A model generated the notes under the pieces. That model did not search any database. It saw only the letters and a program-made list of their open reading frames with translations, and was not told the DNA's origin. A stretch of DNA of 7,698 nucleotides from an uncultured Oscillospiraceae bacterium (GTDB lineage: Bacteria; Bacillota_A; Clostridia; Oscillospirales; Oscillospiraceae), in assembly GCA_900770015.1 (NCBI GenBank), contig CAAGIU010000032.1:1-7698 (forward strand), in the 5' to 3' direction. Positions 1 to 4,879 of the stretch are shown here, piece by piece (positions within the stretch are counted from its first letter, which is position 1; the number at the start of each line of letters is the position of its first letter). A program made the position numbers and the translations under genes.

Positions 1-143
1 GCATAATGGGGCAAGGAGATTCGGCAAGAGATTTTGCCCCAAGCGAAAGTATGAAAAATGCGGGAATACTTCGTGTATTTCCCATTTTTCATACTGCACG
101 ATTGGGGCAAAAGATCCGCCGAAGCCTGCAGCTCCCATTGTGC
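1..143. repeat. Long imperfect palindrome (MITE-like or large hairpin), possibly cut by the window edge
   Basis: The block folds back on itself through a chain of complementary arms: 1-10 with 134-143 (9 of 10), 20-25 with 118-123 (6 bp), 32-42 with 102-112 (11 bp, TTTTGCCCCAA / TTGGGGCAAAA), 48-60 with 83-95 (13 bp, perfect) and 62-69 with 74-82 (8 bp with one bulge), around a short TTCGT-type loop near 70. This is far more pairing than chance would give. It lies just 3' of the leftward four-helix-bundle gene, so it could end that transcript, form one end of a mobile element, or be a dispersed repeat. There is no U-tract typical of an intrinsic terminator. The left limit is unknown because pairing reaches base 1. 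Confidence 0.75.
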
Positions 144-173
144 GGTGTTGCCCTATAGAATCATGATCAATCT

Positions 174-521
174 TCACTTTGTGTTCTCCTTTGCCGTATT
201 GATCGAGGCAATCAGCATTCGGCGAATCGTTCCGCATTGGTTGTAGAGATTAACCGCAGCTTCCCTGTTCAGGATTTCCGCTTTTACAAACAATTCCAGC
301 CAATACTCCGTTTCATAACATTCTTTCAAAGCAATCTGCAATTTTGCAATAAAATCCTGCTTGCTGTGCGCATAGTTGGCCTCGCGGAGATTTGCTCCAA
401 TGCTGGTTGCGGAACGTTCTAACTGGTTCACCAGGGAATAATGCCCCTTAATCGTTTCACACAACTGAATTGTCTTTACCGCGAAGTCTGTTGAAAGGTC
501 ACGCAATTTCGACTCAGACAT
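174..521 (-). CDS. Four-helix-bundle protein, S23 / 23S rRNA intervening-sequence protein family
   Basis: This encodes a 115-residue protein made almost entirely of amphipathic helices, with no signal peptide or membrane segment. The family core is clear: QLERSATSIGANLREA at about 33-48, DFIAKLQIALKE at 56-67 and ETEYWLEL at 70-77. These are the signature blocks of the S23/IVP four-helix bundle family, first met as ORFs inside intervening sequences of 23S rRNA and related to the Avd protein of diversity-generating retroelements. Avd binds RNA; a comparable role here is inference only. The start is ATG at 519-521 because AAGGCGG lies 7 nt upstream. An upstream in-frame ATG at 564-566 has no such site and would lie before the likely -10. 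The gene sits alone between a long palindrome (3') and a hairpin array (5'), in a more AT-rich stretch than the metabolic genes to the right, which suggests transfer. The biological function is unknown. Confidence 0.88.
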   Translation of the reverse strand: MSESKLRDLSTDFAVKTIQLCETIKGHYSLVNQLERSATSIGANLREANYAHSKQDFIAKLQIALKECYETEYWLELFVKAEILNREAAVNLYNQCGTIRRMLIASINTAKENTK

Positions 522-545
522 AAAAGCACCGCCTTTCTGACAAAG

Positions 546-575
546 AGTATATAGTGAAATCGGCAAAAAGGGAAG
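546..575 (-). promoter_or_regulatory. Possible promoter for the four-helix-bundle gene
   Basis: On the minus strand a TATACT -10-like box occupies 546-551, about 25 nt before the ATG at 521, which would give a short leader holding the AAGGCGG ribosome binding site. The -35 region about 17 nt upstream (around TTCCCT) is poor. If this is the promoter, most of the hairpin array lies upstream of the transcript. If transcription starts further right, the array would be the 5' leader. Confidence 0.35.
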
Positions 576-743
576 TGAAATATCCTTTGGATGTGAAATA
601 ATAACCTTCGGTTATTGTGAAATTTGATGCTGGCGCATCAAGTGAAATGAAATAAATCCACTCACGCCCGCAGGCATTTCACATGGCGAAGCCATATTTC
701 ACGCGCGAAGCGCATTTCACAAATCCCGCAAGGGATTTATTTC
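554..743. repeat. Hairpin array with mirrored GTGAAAT / ATTTCAC spacers
   Basis: GTGAAAT occurs five times (starts 554, 575, 593, 617, 642), then its reverse complement ATTTCAC three times (676, 696, 714), with a degenerate fourth at 739. Between the copies are short perfect hairpins: 582-592 (ATCC/GGAT), 600-616 (7-bp stem, TTC loop), 624-641 (7 bp, TGGC loop), 666-675 (GCC/GGC), 683-695 (ATGGC/GCCAT, GAA loop), 703-713 (GCGC/GCGC, GAA loop) and 721-738 (7 bp, GCAA loop). The left spacers can also pair with the right ones, giving a long stem with side arms. GAAATAAATCC (649-659) is perfectly complementary to 733-743, which competes with the 721-738 hairpin. There is no coding pattern. This looks like a designed DNA or RNA fold, probably part of a repeat family. 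It is directly 5' of the four-helix-bundle gene. Confidence 0.8.
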
Positions 744-747
744 GTTG

Positions 748-780
748 AAAAAAAGCACTTGCCGAAGCAAGTGCTTTTTT
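748..780 (-). terminator. Rho-independent terminator of tRNA-Gln (works in principle on both strands)
   Basis: A perfect stem AAGCACTTGC / GCAAGTGCTT, extended by A/T pairs, closes a CGAA-type loop. It has seven A on its left and six T on its right, so either strand gives a hairpin followed by a U-tract. It begins 2 nt beyond the 3' end of the leftward tRNA, whose terminator it must be. It also separates the tRNA and lar transcripts from the hairpin array. Confidence 0.9.
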
Positions 781-782
781 CA

Positions 783-856
783 TGGCAGAGGATGAGGGAT
801 TCGAACCCCCGCAAACGGAGTCAGAGTCCGGTGTGCTACCGTTACACAAATCCTCT
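783..856 (-). tRNA. tRNA-Gln (anticodon CUG), CCA encoded
   Basis: The reverse complement folds as a 74-nt tRNA. It has a 7-bp acceptor AGAGGAT/ATCCTCT, a D arm with loop AACGGTA, an anticodon loop CTCTGAC with anticodon CTG at 822-824, a 4-nt variable loop, and a T arm whose loop is TTCGAAT, then discriminator G and an encoded CCA at 783-785. Anticodon CUG and discriminator G73 fit glutamine, reading CAG codons. The outermost anticodon-stem pair is a C·U mismatch (27-43), and one T-stem pair is G·U. The gene has its own promoter at 874-901 and terminator at 748-780, and lies between the lar operon and the structured element. Confidence 0.95.
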
Positions 857-873
857 AAATCTGTAACGGTGAT

Positions 874-901
874 ATTATACCTGATTTTCGGAAAAAGTCA
901 A
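874..901 (-). promoter_or_regulatory. Sigma-A/70-type promoter of tRNA-Gln
   Basis: Minus strand: -35 TTGACT at 896-901, 16-nt spacer, and a perfect -10 TATAAT at 874-879. Transcription would start near 867, about 11 nt before the mature tRNA 5' end at 856. The near-consensus boxes suggest strong constitutive expression, as expected for a tRNA gene. Confidence 0.9.
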
Positions 902-932
902 GCACAAAAAACGCGATTATCACAAATTTTCG

Positions 933-2111
933 TCAGCGGAGGGTTTTTCGGATCTCCTCCAGGCTGCAGCCCTGCTCCCGGGCGATTTTTGCCAGGTCTT
1001 CGTATTCCGGCTTGCAGCGCGCTACGCCGTAGCCCTCGGAGATTTTGCAGGAAACCGTGCCATAGGGCGTGGAAACCGATTCCATCCGGCGCGTCAGGCA
1101 ATGACGCCTGTGGGGCGTTTCCCGGATGCCCAGGGTGGTGGTATGGCGGAACAAAAGACGAACCATTTCCTCCCGCTGGTTCTCCCGGCACAGGACGGTG
1201 AGCATCACCCCGGGTCGGTTCTTCTTCATGCCGATGGGGGTGGTGAACACCTCCGGCGCACCGGCGGTCAGCAGCTGCTCCATGGCAAAGCCGATGTCCT
1301 CCGGGGTCATGTCGTCCAGATTGCAGCTCAGCTCCAGGATGCTGTCCCCCGCTTCCCCGGTGGTACCCAGAATGGAGCGGACGCAGTTTGCCATGGCGAA
1401 ATCCTTTTTGCCCATGCCGTAGCCCGTGACCTCGGGGACCATCACCGGCATATTGCCAAACTCCGAGACGAACTGCTTCAGCAGCGCCGCGCCGGTGGGG
1501 GTACACAGCTCGCCCTGGATCTGTCCGCCGTAGATGGGCACGCCCTTGAGGATTTCCGCCGTGGCGGGGGCCGGAACCGGCAGAATGCCATGGGCGCACC
1601 AGACATGCCCGCTGCCCACATGGACCGGGGACGCCACGACCCTGGGATTGCCCAGCGCCTCCATGAGATAACACACGGCGCTCACATCCGCCAATGCATC
1701 CAGGGTGCCCACCTCGTGAAAGTGGATATCCTCCATCTGCACCCCATGGACATGGCTCTCCGCCTGGGCAATTGTCCGGTAAACCGCGTGAATATTTGCC
1801 TTCACCATATCGGATGCCTGGATATGGGAAATCCAGTGCCCGATTTCCTCCATGCCGCTGTGGTGGTGATGTTCCTGGTCGTGATGGTGATGCATATGCT
1901 CATGCTCTTCGGCATCGCCCACCAGCACCCGCATGTGGGTCCCGGTGATGCCGCATTTGACGGCCTTTTCCCGCTCAAAGCGCACCCCGGGGACACCCAG
2001 GGCGTTGAGCTTTGCCACCATGGCATCGGGGTCCGGGAACAGCTCCAGCAGCGCCGCCGTCAGCATGTCCCCGGCTGCGCCCATGCCCAAATCAAGATAC
2101 AGTGTTTTCAT
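933..2111 (-). CDS. larC: Nickel pincer cofactor biosynthesis protein LarC (nickel insertase/cyclometallase)
   Basis: LarC uses CTP to insert nickel into the dithiolated pyridinium mononucleotide, the last step of the nickel-pincer nucleotide made for lactate racemase and relatives. The 392 residues match the family from end to end: an N-terminal YLDLGMGAAGDML block (5-17), HFHEVGTLDALADV (130-143), HGILPVPAPATAE (174-186), GELCTPTGAALL (200-211), NLDDMTPED (264-272), TPIGMKKNRPG (291-301) and a KPEYEDLA tail (367-374). A histidine-rich insert at 70-84 has ten His in fifteen residues and probably binds or buffers nickel. In Lactiplantibacillus plantarum the protein is split in two frames joined by ribosomal frameshifting; here it is one uninterrupted frame. 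The start ATG overlaps the larB stop (ATGA), with GGAGAG upstream. It is the last gene of the operon, with no strong terminator before the tRNA. Confidence 0.95.
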   Translation of the reverse strand: MKTLYLDLGMGAAGDMLTAALLELFPDPDAMVAKLNALGVPGVRFEREKAVKCGITGTHMRVLVGDAEEHEHMHHHHDQEHHHHSGMEEIGHWISHIQASDMVKANIHAVYRTIAQAESHVHGVQMEDIHFHEVGTLDALADVSAVCYLMEALGNPRVVASPVHVGSGHVWCAHGILPVPAPATAEILKGVPIYGGQIQGELCTPTGAALLKQFVSEFGNMPVMVPEVTGYGMGKKDFAMANCVRSILGTTGEAGDSILELSCNLDDMTPEDIGFAMEQLLTAGAPEVFTTPIGMKKNRPGVMLTVLCRENQREEMVRLLFRHTTTLGIRETPHRRHCLTRRMESVSTPYGTVSCKISEGYGVARCKPEYEDLAKIAREQGCSLEEIRKTLR

Positions 2112-2860
2112 TTGTTTCTCTCCAGATGATTGATGGTGCTGGCCATGAAGCCCGCGCCGAAACCGTTGTCAATGTTCACCACGGCAGTGCCGCTGGCGCA
2201 GGAATTCAGCATGGAAAGCAGCGCCGCAATGCCGCCGAAGGAGGCGCCGTAGCCCACGCTGGTGGGCACCGCGATCACCGGGCATTCCACCAGACCGCCG
2301 ATGACGCTGGCCAGCGCGCCCTCCATGCCCGCCACTGCAATGACCACGCTGGCGCCCATCAGCTCGGCGCTGTGGCTCAGCAGCCGGTGGATGCCCGCCA
2401 CGCCCACATCGTACAGTCGCTGTACGTCATTGCCCAGAAATTCGGCAGTCAGCGCGGCTTCCTCGGCAACGGGCATGTCGCTGGTGCCGCCGGTGGCCAC
2501 CAAGATGGTGCCGATGCCGTGGGGCGCTTCCATCTGCCCCGCGATGCCGATGGAGGCGGTTTCGTAATAGGTGATGGGGAAGCCTTCCTGCACGGCCCTT
2601 GCCTTCTGCGCATCCAGCCGGGTGATGAGCACATTGCTCTGCCCATTTTCCGCCATAGCGTTCAGGATGCCAATGATCTGTCCGGCGGTTTTTCCCGCGC
2701 CGTAGATGACCTCCCCCGCCCCCTGGCGGAGCTTGCGGTGCATATCCACCTTGGCGTAGCCGATGTCCGCAAAGGGCTGCTGCTTCAGCTGGAGCATGGC
2801 GTCGTCCACGCTGACGCTGCCGTCCCGGATGCCCTCCAGGAGTGTGCGAATCTCACTCAT
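2108..2860 (-). CDS. larB: Pyridinium-3,5-biscarboxylic acid mononucleotide synthase LarB
   Basis: LarB performs the first committed step of nickel-pincer cofactor synthesis: it carboxylates and hydrolyses nicotinic acid adenine dinucleotide to give the biscarboxylated mononucleotide and AMP. The 250-residue protein has a helical N-terminal domain, then RQGAGEVIYGAGKT (45-58), a PurE/AIR-carboxylase-like C-terminal half with ATGGTSDMPVAEEA (122-135), DVGVAGIHRLL (151-161), VAGMEGAL (176-183) and NSCASGTAVVNIDNGFGAG (219-237). Cys221 in the last block matches the position I recall for the cysteine that attacks the substrate pyridinium in the L. plantarum enzyme. The length is typical. Start ATG 2858-2860 has GGAGGT upstream and overlaps the end of larE by 8 nt; its stop overlaps larC by 4 nt, so translation is probably coupled. 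Confidence 0.96.
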   Translation of the reverse strand: MSEIRTLLEGIRDGSVSVDDAMLQLKQQPFADIGYAKVDMHRKLRQGAGEVIYGAGKTAGQIIGILNAMAENGQSNVLITRLDAQKARAVQEGFPITYYETASIGIAGQMEAPHGIGTILVATGGTSDMPVAEEAALTAEFLGNDVQRLYDVGVAGIHRLLSHSAELMGASVVIAVAGMEGALASVIGGLVECPVIAVPTSVGYGASFGGIAALLSMLNSCASGTAVVNIDNGFGAGFMASTINHLERNK

Positions 2861-3605
2861 TTTCCCTGACCTCCAGATCCAGCAGAACGCCGGAATAGTA
2901 TTTTTTCAGCTCCGCCACGACGACTTCCCGCTGCTCCATCAGCTTTGGGAGCTGCGCGGCGGGCATCTGCAGCCTGGCAGCGTCCCCCAGCAGCCGGATG
3001 CGAAAGCCGGAGAAGCCCAGCTGCATCAGAAAGACCTCGCACCGCTCCGTCCTTGCCAGAGCTTCGGCGGTGATGGGGGTATTCGTGGGGATCCGGGTGG
3101 CCAGGCAGGCATAGGCGGGCTTATCATGGGTGAACAGTCCCGCTTCCCTGGACAGGCGGCGGATCTCCCGCTTGGTCAGGCCGCACTCCCGCAGGGGCGA
3201 GCGGACGGACAGCTCCCGCAGCGCCCGCATCCCGGGGCGGTCATCGGCCTTGTCCGAGGCGTTGGTGCCGTCCACCACCAGGTCAAACCCGTCATCCTTC
3301 GCCGCCTTCAGAATCGCCCCAAATATCCGCTGCTTGCAGAAATAGCACCGGTTGGCGGGATTGGCGGCCACGGTTTTGTCGGCAAGAATATCCACGGGGA
3401 TGGTCACCATGTCCGCCCCCAGATCATCCGCCAGCTTTCTGGCATCCTCATATTCAAACTGGGGCTGAAAGGCGGTTTTCACATAGTAGGCCCGGACCTG
3501 CGCCCCGCTGCGCACGGCGGCATAGAGCAGCCAGGCAGAATCCACGCCCCCGGAAAAGGCCAGAGCCACCCGGGGATTTTGGGTAAAAAAGTCCTGTAAT
3601 GTCAT
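2853..3605 (-). CDS. larE: Sulfur transferase LarE, probably the three-cysteine [4Fe-4S] type
   Basis: LarE activates the pyridinium carboxylates with ATP and converts them to thiocarboxylates, the second stage of nickel-pincer cofactor synthesis. The 250 residues show the PP-loop SGGVDS (18-23) of ATP pyrophosphatases, the DGTNASD block (112-118), and RSPLRECGLTKREIR (135-149). L. plantarum LarE gives up the sulfur of one cysteine (Cys176) per reaction. Here the equivalent cysteine appears to be C167 in YACLATRIP, and there is also a C87-x2-C90 pair (NRCYFCK). Three such cysteines are known in LarE proteins that bind a [4Fe-4S] cluster and carry a transferable extra sulfide, so catalytic rather than sacrificial transfer is inferred. 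The start ATG 3603-3605 lies 4 nt after the VOC stop with no good Shine-Dalgarno, suggesting coupled translation. Confidence 0.95.
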   Translation of the reverse strand: MTLQDFFTQNPRVALAFSGGVDSAWLLYAAVRSGAQVRAYYVKTAFQPQFEYEDARKLADDLGADMVTIPVDILADKTVAANPANRCYFCKQRIFGAILKAAKDDGFDLVVDGTNASDKADDRPGMRALRELSVRSPLRECGLTKREIRRLSREAGLFTHDKPAYACLATRIPTNTPITAEALARTERCEVFLMQLGFSGFRIRLLGDAARLQMPAAQLPKLMEQREVVVAELKKYYSGVLLDLEVRENE

Positions 3606-3609
3606 GGTT

Positions 3610-3978
3610 TTACCGTTTTTTGAGTCCTTTCAGCGCATCCACCGCACCGGGCAGGGCGGTAAACAGCTCAAGCCGCAGTCCGTCGGGCAGCTGTACCCAG
3701 TGGTGCTTGGGAAGCTCCCTGCAGCCCCATGCCAGCGCCTTTTCCCGGGCAGCCTCCACATCGTCGGTGATGAGACACAGATGGTGTGCCCGTCCGTCGT
3801 CGCCCCCGAAGCCCAGCTGCTCACACAGCTGCAGGCCGCCCACCAGCCAGACCTCCCGGCTGCCATCGGGATTGGTGCGCTGCTTCTCCACGCCCATTTC
3901 AAACACCGCTTCAAAAAACGAGATGTACCAGTCCAGGTCCGCCACCCGGTAACCCACATGATCCAGATACGATGCCAT
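3610..3978 (-). CDS. VOC-superfamily (glyoxalase I-like) protein heading the lar operon
   Basis: This is a 122-residue single-module-length vicinal-oxygen-chelate protein with two beta-alpha-beta-beta-beta repeats. Candidate metal ligands sit where glyoxalase I has them: H7 in the first strand (YLDHVGYRV), E53 (LQLCEQ), H66 before LCLITDD, and E104 in LRLELF, a 2-His/2-Glu set like nickel-dependent bacterial glyoxalase I. This is my alignment by eye; the substrate is not determinable, and bleomycin-resistance-like, epimerase or dioxygenase relatives are alternatives. The start is ATG 3976-3978 because AGGAGG lies 8 nt upstream at 3987-3992; the longer frame to 4059 adds a non-conserved segment. 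It is the first gene of a tight operon with larE, 4 nt apart, so it probably acts in the same metabolic setting. Confidence 0.88.
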   Translation of the reverse strand: MASYLDHVGYRVADLDWYISFFEAVFEMGVEKQRTNPDGSREVWLVGGLQLCEQLGFGGDDGRAHHLCLITDDVEAAREKALAWGCRELPKHHWVQLPDGLRLELFTALPGAVDALKGLKKR

Positions 3979-4156
3979 AATCGGTTCCTCCTGTTTTTCG
4001 GATGATTTCCATTCCCCATTGCCGCAGGCTGTAATACTGTAAATTGTAATTTGGCGCACTGGCGCTTACAGCGCCCTTGGCTCCGTAACATACCAGCTCC
4101 GTACACCATTGCTCGCCAAATTTCAATTTCACAGTTTGTTTGGACAGTGCCATGCA

Positions 4157-4181
4157 GCAAAAACGCCCTGCCGCAGGGGGC
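4157..4181 (-). terminator. Terminator-like hairpin in the lar leader (possible attenuator)
   Basis: On the minus strand CGCCCCCTG, loop CGG, then CAGGGCG is followed directly by TTTTT (4157-4161), the form of an intrinsic terminator with a two-base bulge. It lies downstream of the leftward -10 at 4200-4205 and about 180 nt before the VOC start. It would therefore stop transcription early unless bypassed, or it is a leftover from a lost gene. The plus strand has no T-tract after the hairpin. Confidence 0.6.
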
Positions 4182-4199
4182 GAATCAGATATCTTTGTC

Positions 4200-4228
4200 A
4201 GTATATCACAGAACCGGTGAAATGAACA
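4200..4228 (-). promoter_or_regulatory. Possible leftward promoter (extended -10) for the VOC-lar operon
   Basis: On the minus strand the -10 TATACT (4200-4205) is preceded by TGA, giving an extended TGn -10. The -35 about 17 nt upstream (TGTTCA, 4223-4228) is weak. Transcription would begin near 4193. The only other candidates nearer the VOC start are poorer, so this is the best visible origin for the lar transcript, but it precedes the terminator-like hairpin. Confidence 0.45.
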
Positions 4229-4255
4229 GAGGGAAATTGGGCATCACCCCCCTGT

Positions 4256-4284
4256 TTGACATCCCGCAGTTTCGGTGATAAAAT
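4256..4284 (+). promoter_or_regulatory. Sigma-A/70-type promoter of the chromate-transporter pair
   Basis: A perfect -35 TTGACA (4256-4261), 17-nt spacer and -10 TAAAAT (4279-4284) predict a start near 4291. The -35 itself contains a TTG in frame with the downstream gene, and ATG 4283-4285 overlaps the -10. Neither can be a start codon if this promoter is used, which moves the true start to 4307. Confidence 0.88.
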
Positions 4285-4293
4285 GGGCGTCGA

Positions 4294-4300
4294 GAGGTGG
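4294..4300 (+). promoter_or_regulatory. Ribosome binding site that fixes a TTG start
   Basis: GAGGTGG lies 6 to 7 nt before TTG 4307-4309 and just after the predicted transcription start near 4291. It decides the start of the first transporter gene, with a leader of only about 16 nt. Confidence 0.75.
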
Positions 4301-4306
4301 TATATT

Positions 4307-4879
4307 TTGAAAAACGAGAAAAAGGGCGTCTATTGGACCCTGTTTCGCACCTGTTTTCTCATCAGCTGCTGCACCTTCGGCGGCGGCATGGTGATCATTT
4401 CCCTGCTGCAGAAGAAATTCGTGGAGGACTTGAAGTGGATCTCCCAGGATGAGGTGATGGACATGGTGGCCATCGCCCAGTCCTGCCCCGGCGTCATGGC
4501 GGTGAATACCTCCATCATCATCGGTTACCATGTGGCCGGTGTTCTCGGAGCGCTGCTGACGGTGCTGGGCACCGTGACGCCGCCCATGATCATTCTGACG
4601 CTGATCTCCTATGTCTATGTGCAGTTCCGCAGCAACGTGGTGGTGGCACTGGTGCTGAAGGGGATGCAGGCCGGTGTGGCCGCCGTGCTCATCAATGTGG
4701 CTGTCACCATGACCGCCAACGCCGTCAAGAGCAAAACGGTGCTCTCCTGGGTGCTGCTCATCGGCGCGGTGACTGCTGTTGTCTTCCTGGGCGTGGATAT
4801 GATCCTCACCCTGGTGGCCTGCGGCGCCGTGGGCGCCATTGTCAGTCTGGCGGCGGCAAAGAAAGGAGGCGCGGCATGA
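4307..4879 (+). CDS. Chromate transporter (CHR) family, short-chain subunit 1
   Basis: A 190-residue, strongly hydrophobic membrane protein of the half-size CHR type. Such proteins work as pairs, each equal to one half of full-length ChrA, and named members export chromate or a similar oxyanion. Visible motifs are FGGGM (24-28) after the first hydrophobic helix, the amphipathic QDEVMDMVAIAQ segment (47-58), CPGVMAVN (60-67) and the TPP turn (91-93), followed by several membrane segments and a short basic tail. The TTG start at 4307 is chosen from the promoter and GAGGTGG; earlier in-frame starts overlap the promoter. The stop overlaps the next gene in ATGA. Chromate is an unlikely natural substrate for a strict anaerobe; the true ligand is unknown. 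Confidence 0.9.
   Translation: MKNEKKGVYWTLFRTCFLISCCTFGGGMVIISLLQKKFVEDLKWISQDEVMDMVAIAQSCPGVMAVNTSIIIGYHVAGVLGALLTVLGTVTPPMIILTLISYVYVQFRSNVVVALVLKGMQAGVAAVLINVAVTMTANAVKSKTVLSWVLLIGAVTAVVFLGVDMILTLVACGAVGAIVSLAAAKKGGAA

Larger units (their letters stand above)
3979..4306. other. Divergent intergenic region between lar and chromate-transporter operons
   Basis: This 328-bp stretch has no convincing gene. It holds the lar-side AGGAGG (3987-3992), a 6-bp hairpin GGCGCT/AGCGCC at 4061-4075, TGTAA-rich AT sequence at 4030-4050, a terminator-like hairpin at 4157-4181, a leftward extended -10 at 4200-4205, and the rightward promoter at 4256-4284. One ATTTCAC (4126-4132) and one GTGAAAT (4217-4223) recur here, the same 7-mers as the 554-743 array, possibly by chance. 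The leftward transcript would have a long leader of about 200 nt. I recognise no known riboswitch class in it. Confidence 0.6.

Noticed and set aside
58..422. Two rightward frames of about 60 residues at 58-246 and 237-422
   Set aside because: The first begins in the palindrome; both overlap the four-helix-bundle gene antisense and show no family features.
554..743. CRISPR array
   Set aside because: The repeated unit is only 7 nt, appears in both orientations, and the intervening segments are self-complementary hairpins rather than unique spacers; no cas genes are present.
1..747. Diversity-generating retroelement
   Set aside because: The four-helix-bundle protein is related to Avd, but there is no reverse transcriptase, template repeat or variable repeat in the window.
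782..1201. Rightward 139-residue frame starting in the tRNA
   Set aside because: It reads the antisense of tRNA-Gln and of the larC end; there is no plausible translation signal.
1101..3599. Long rightward frames opposite larC, larB and larE (1101-2129, 2012-2869, 2763-3599)
   Set aside because: They are antisense to conserved lar genes, low in complexity, without good ribosome sites or family motifs.
3911..4153. 80-residue leftward frame in the lar leader running into the VOC gene
   Set aside because: It has no ribosome binding site, no recognised domain, and enters the VOC gene out of frame. A short leader peptide cannot be fully excluded.
3979..4200. Known riboswitch or T-box in the lar leader
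   Set aside because: I looked for a T-box core and for metal-riboswitch-like patterns and recognised none; only simple hairpins are visible.
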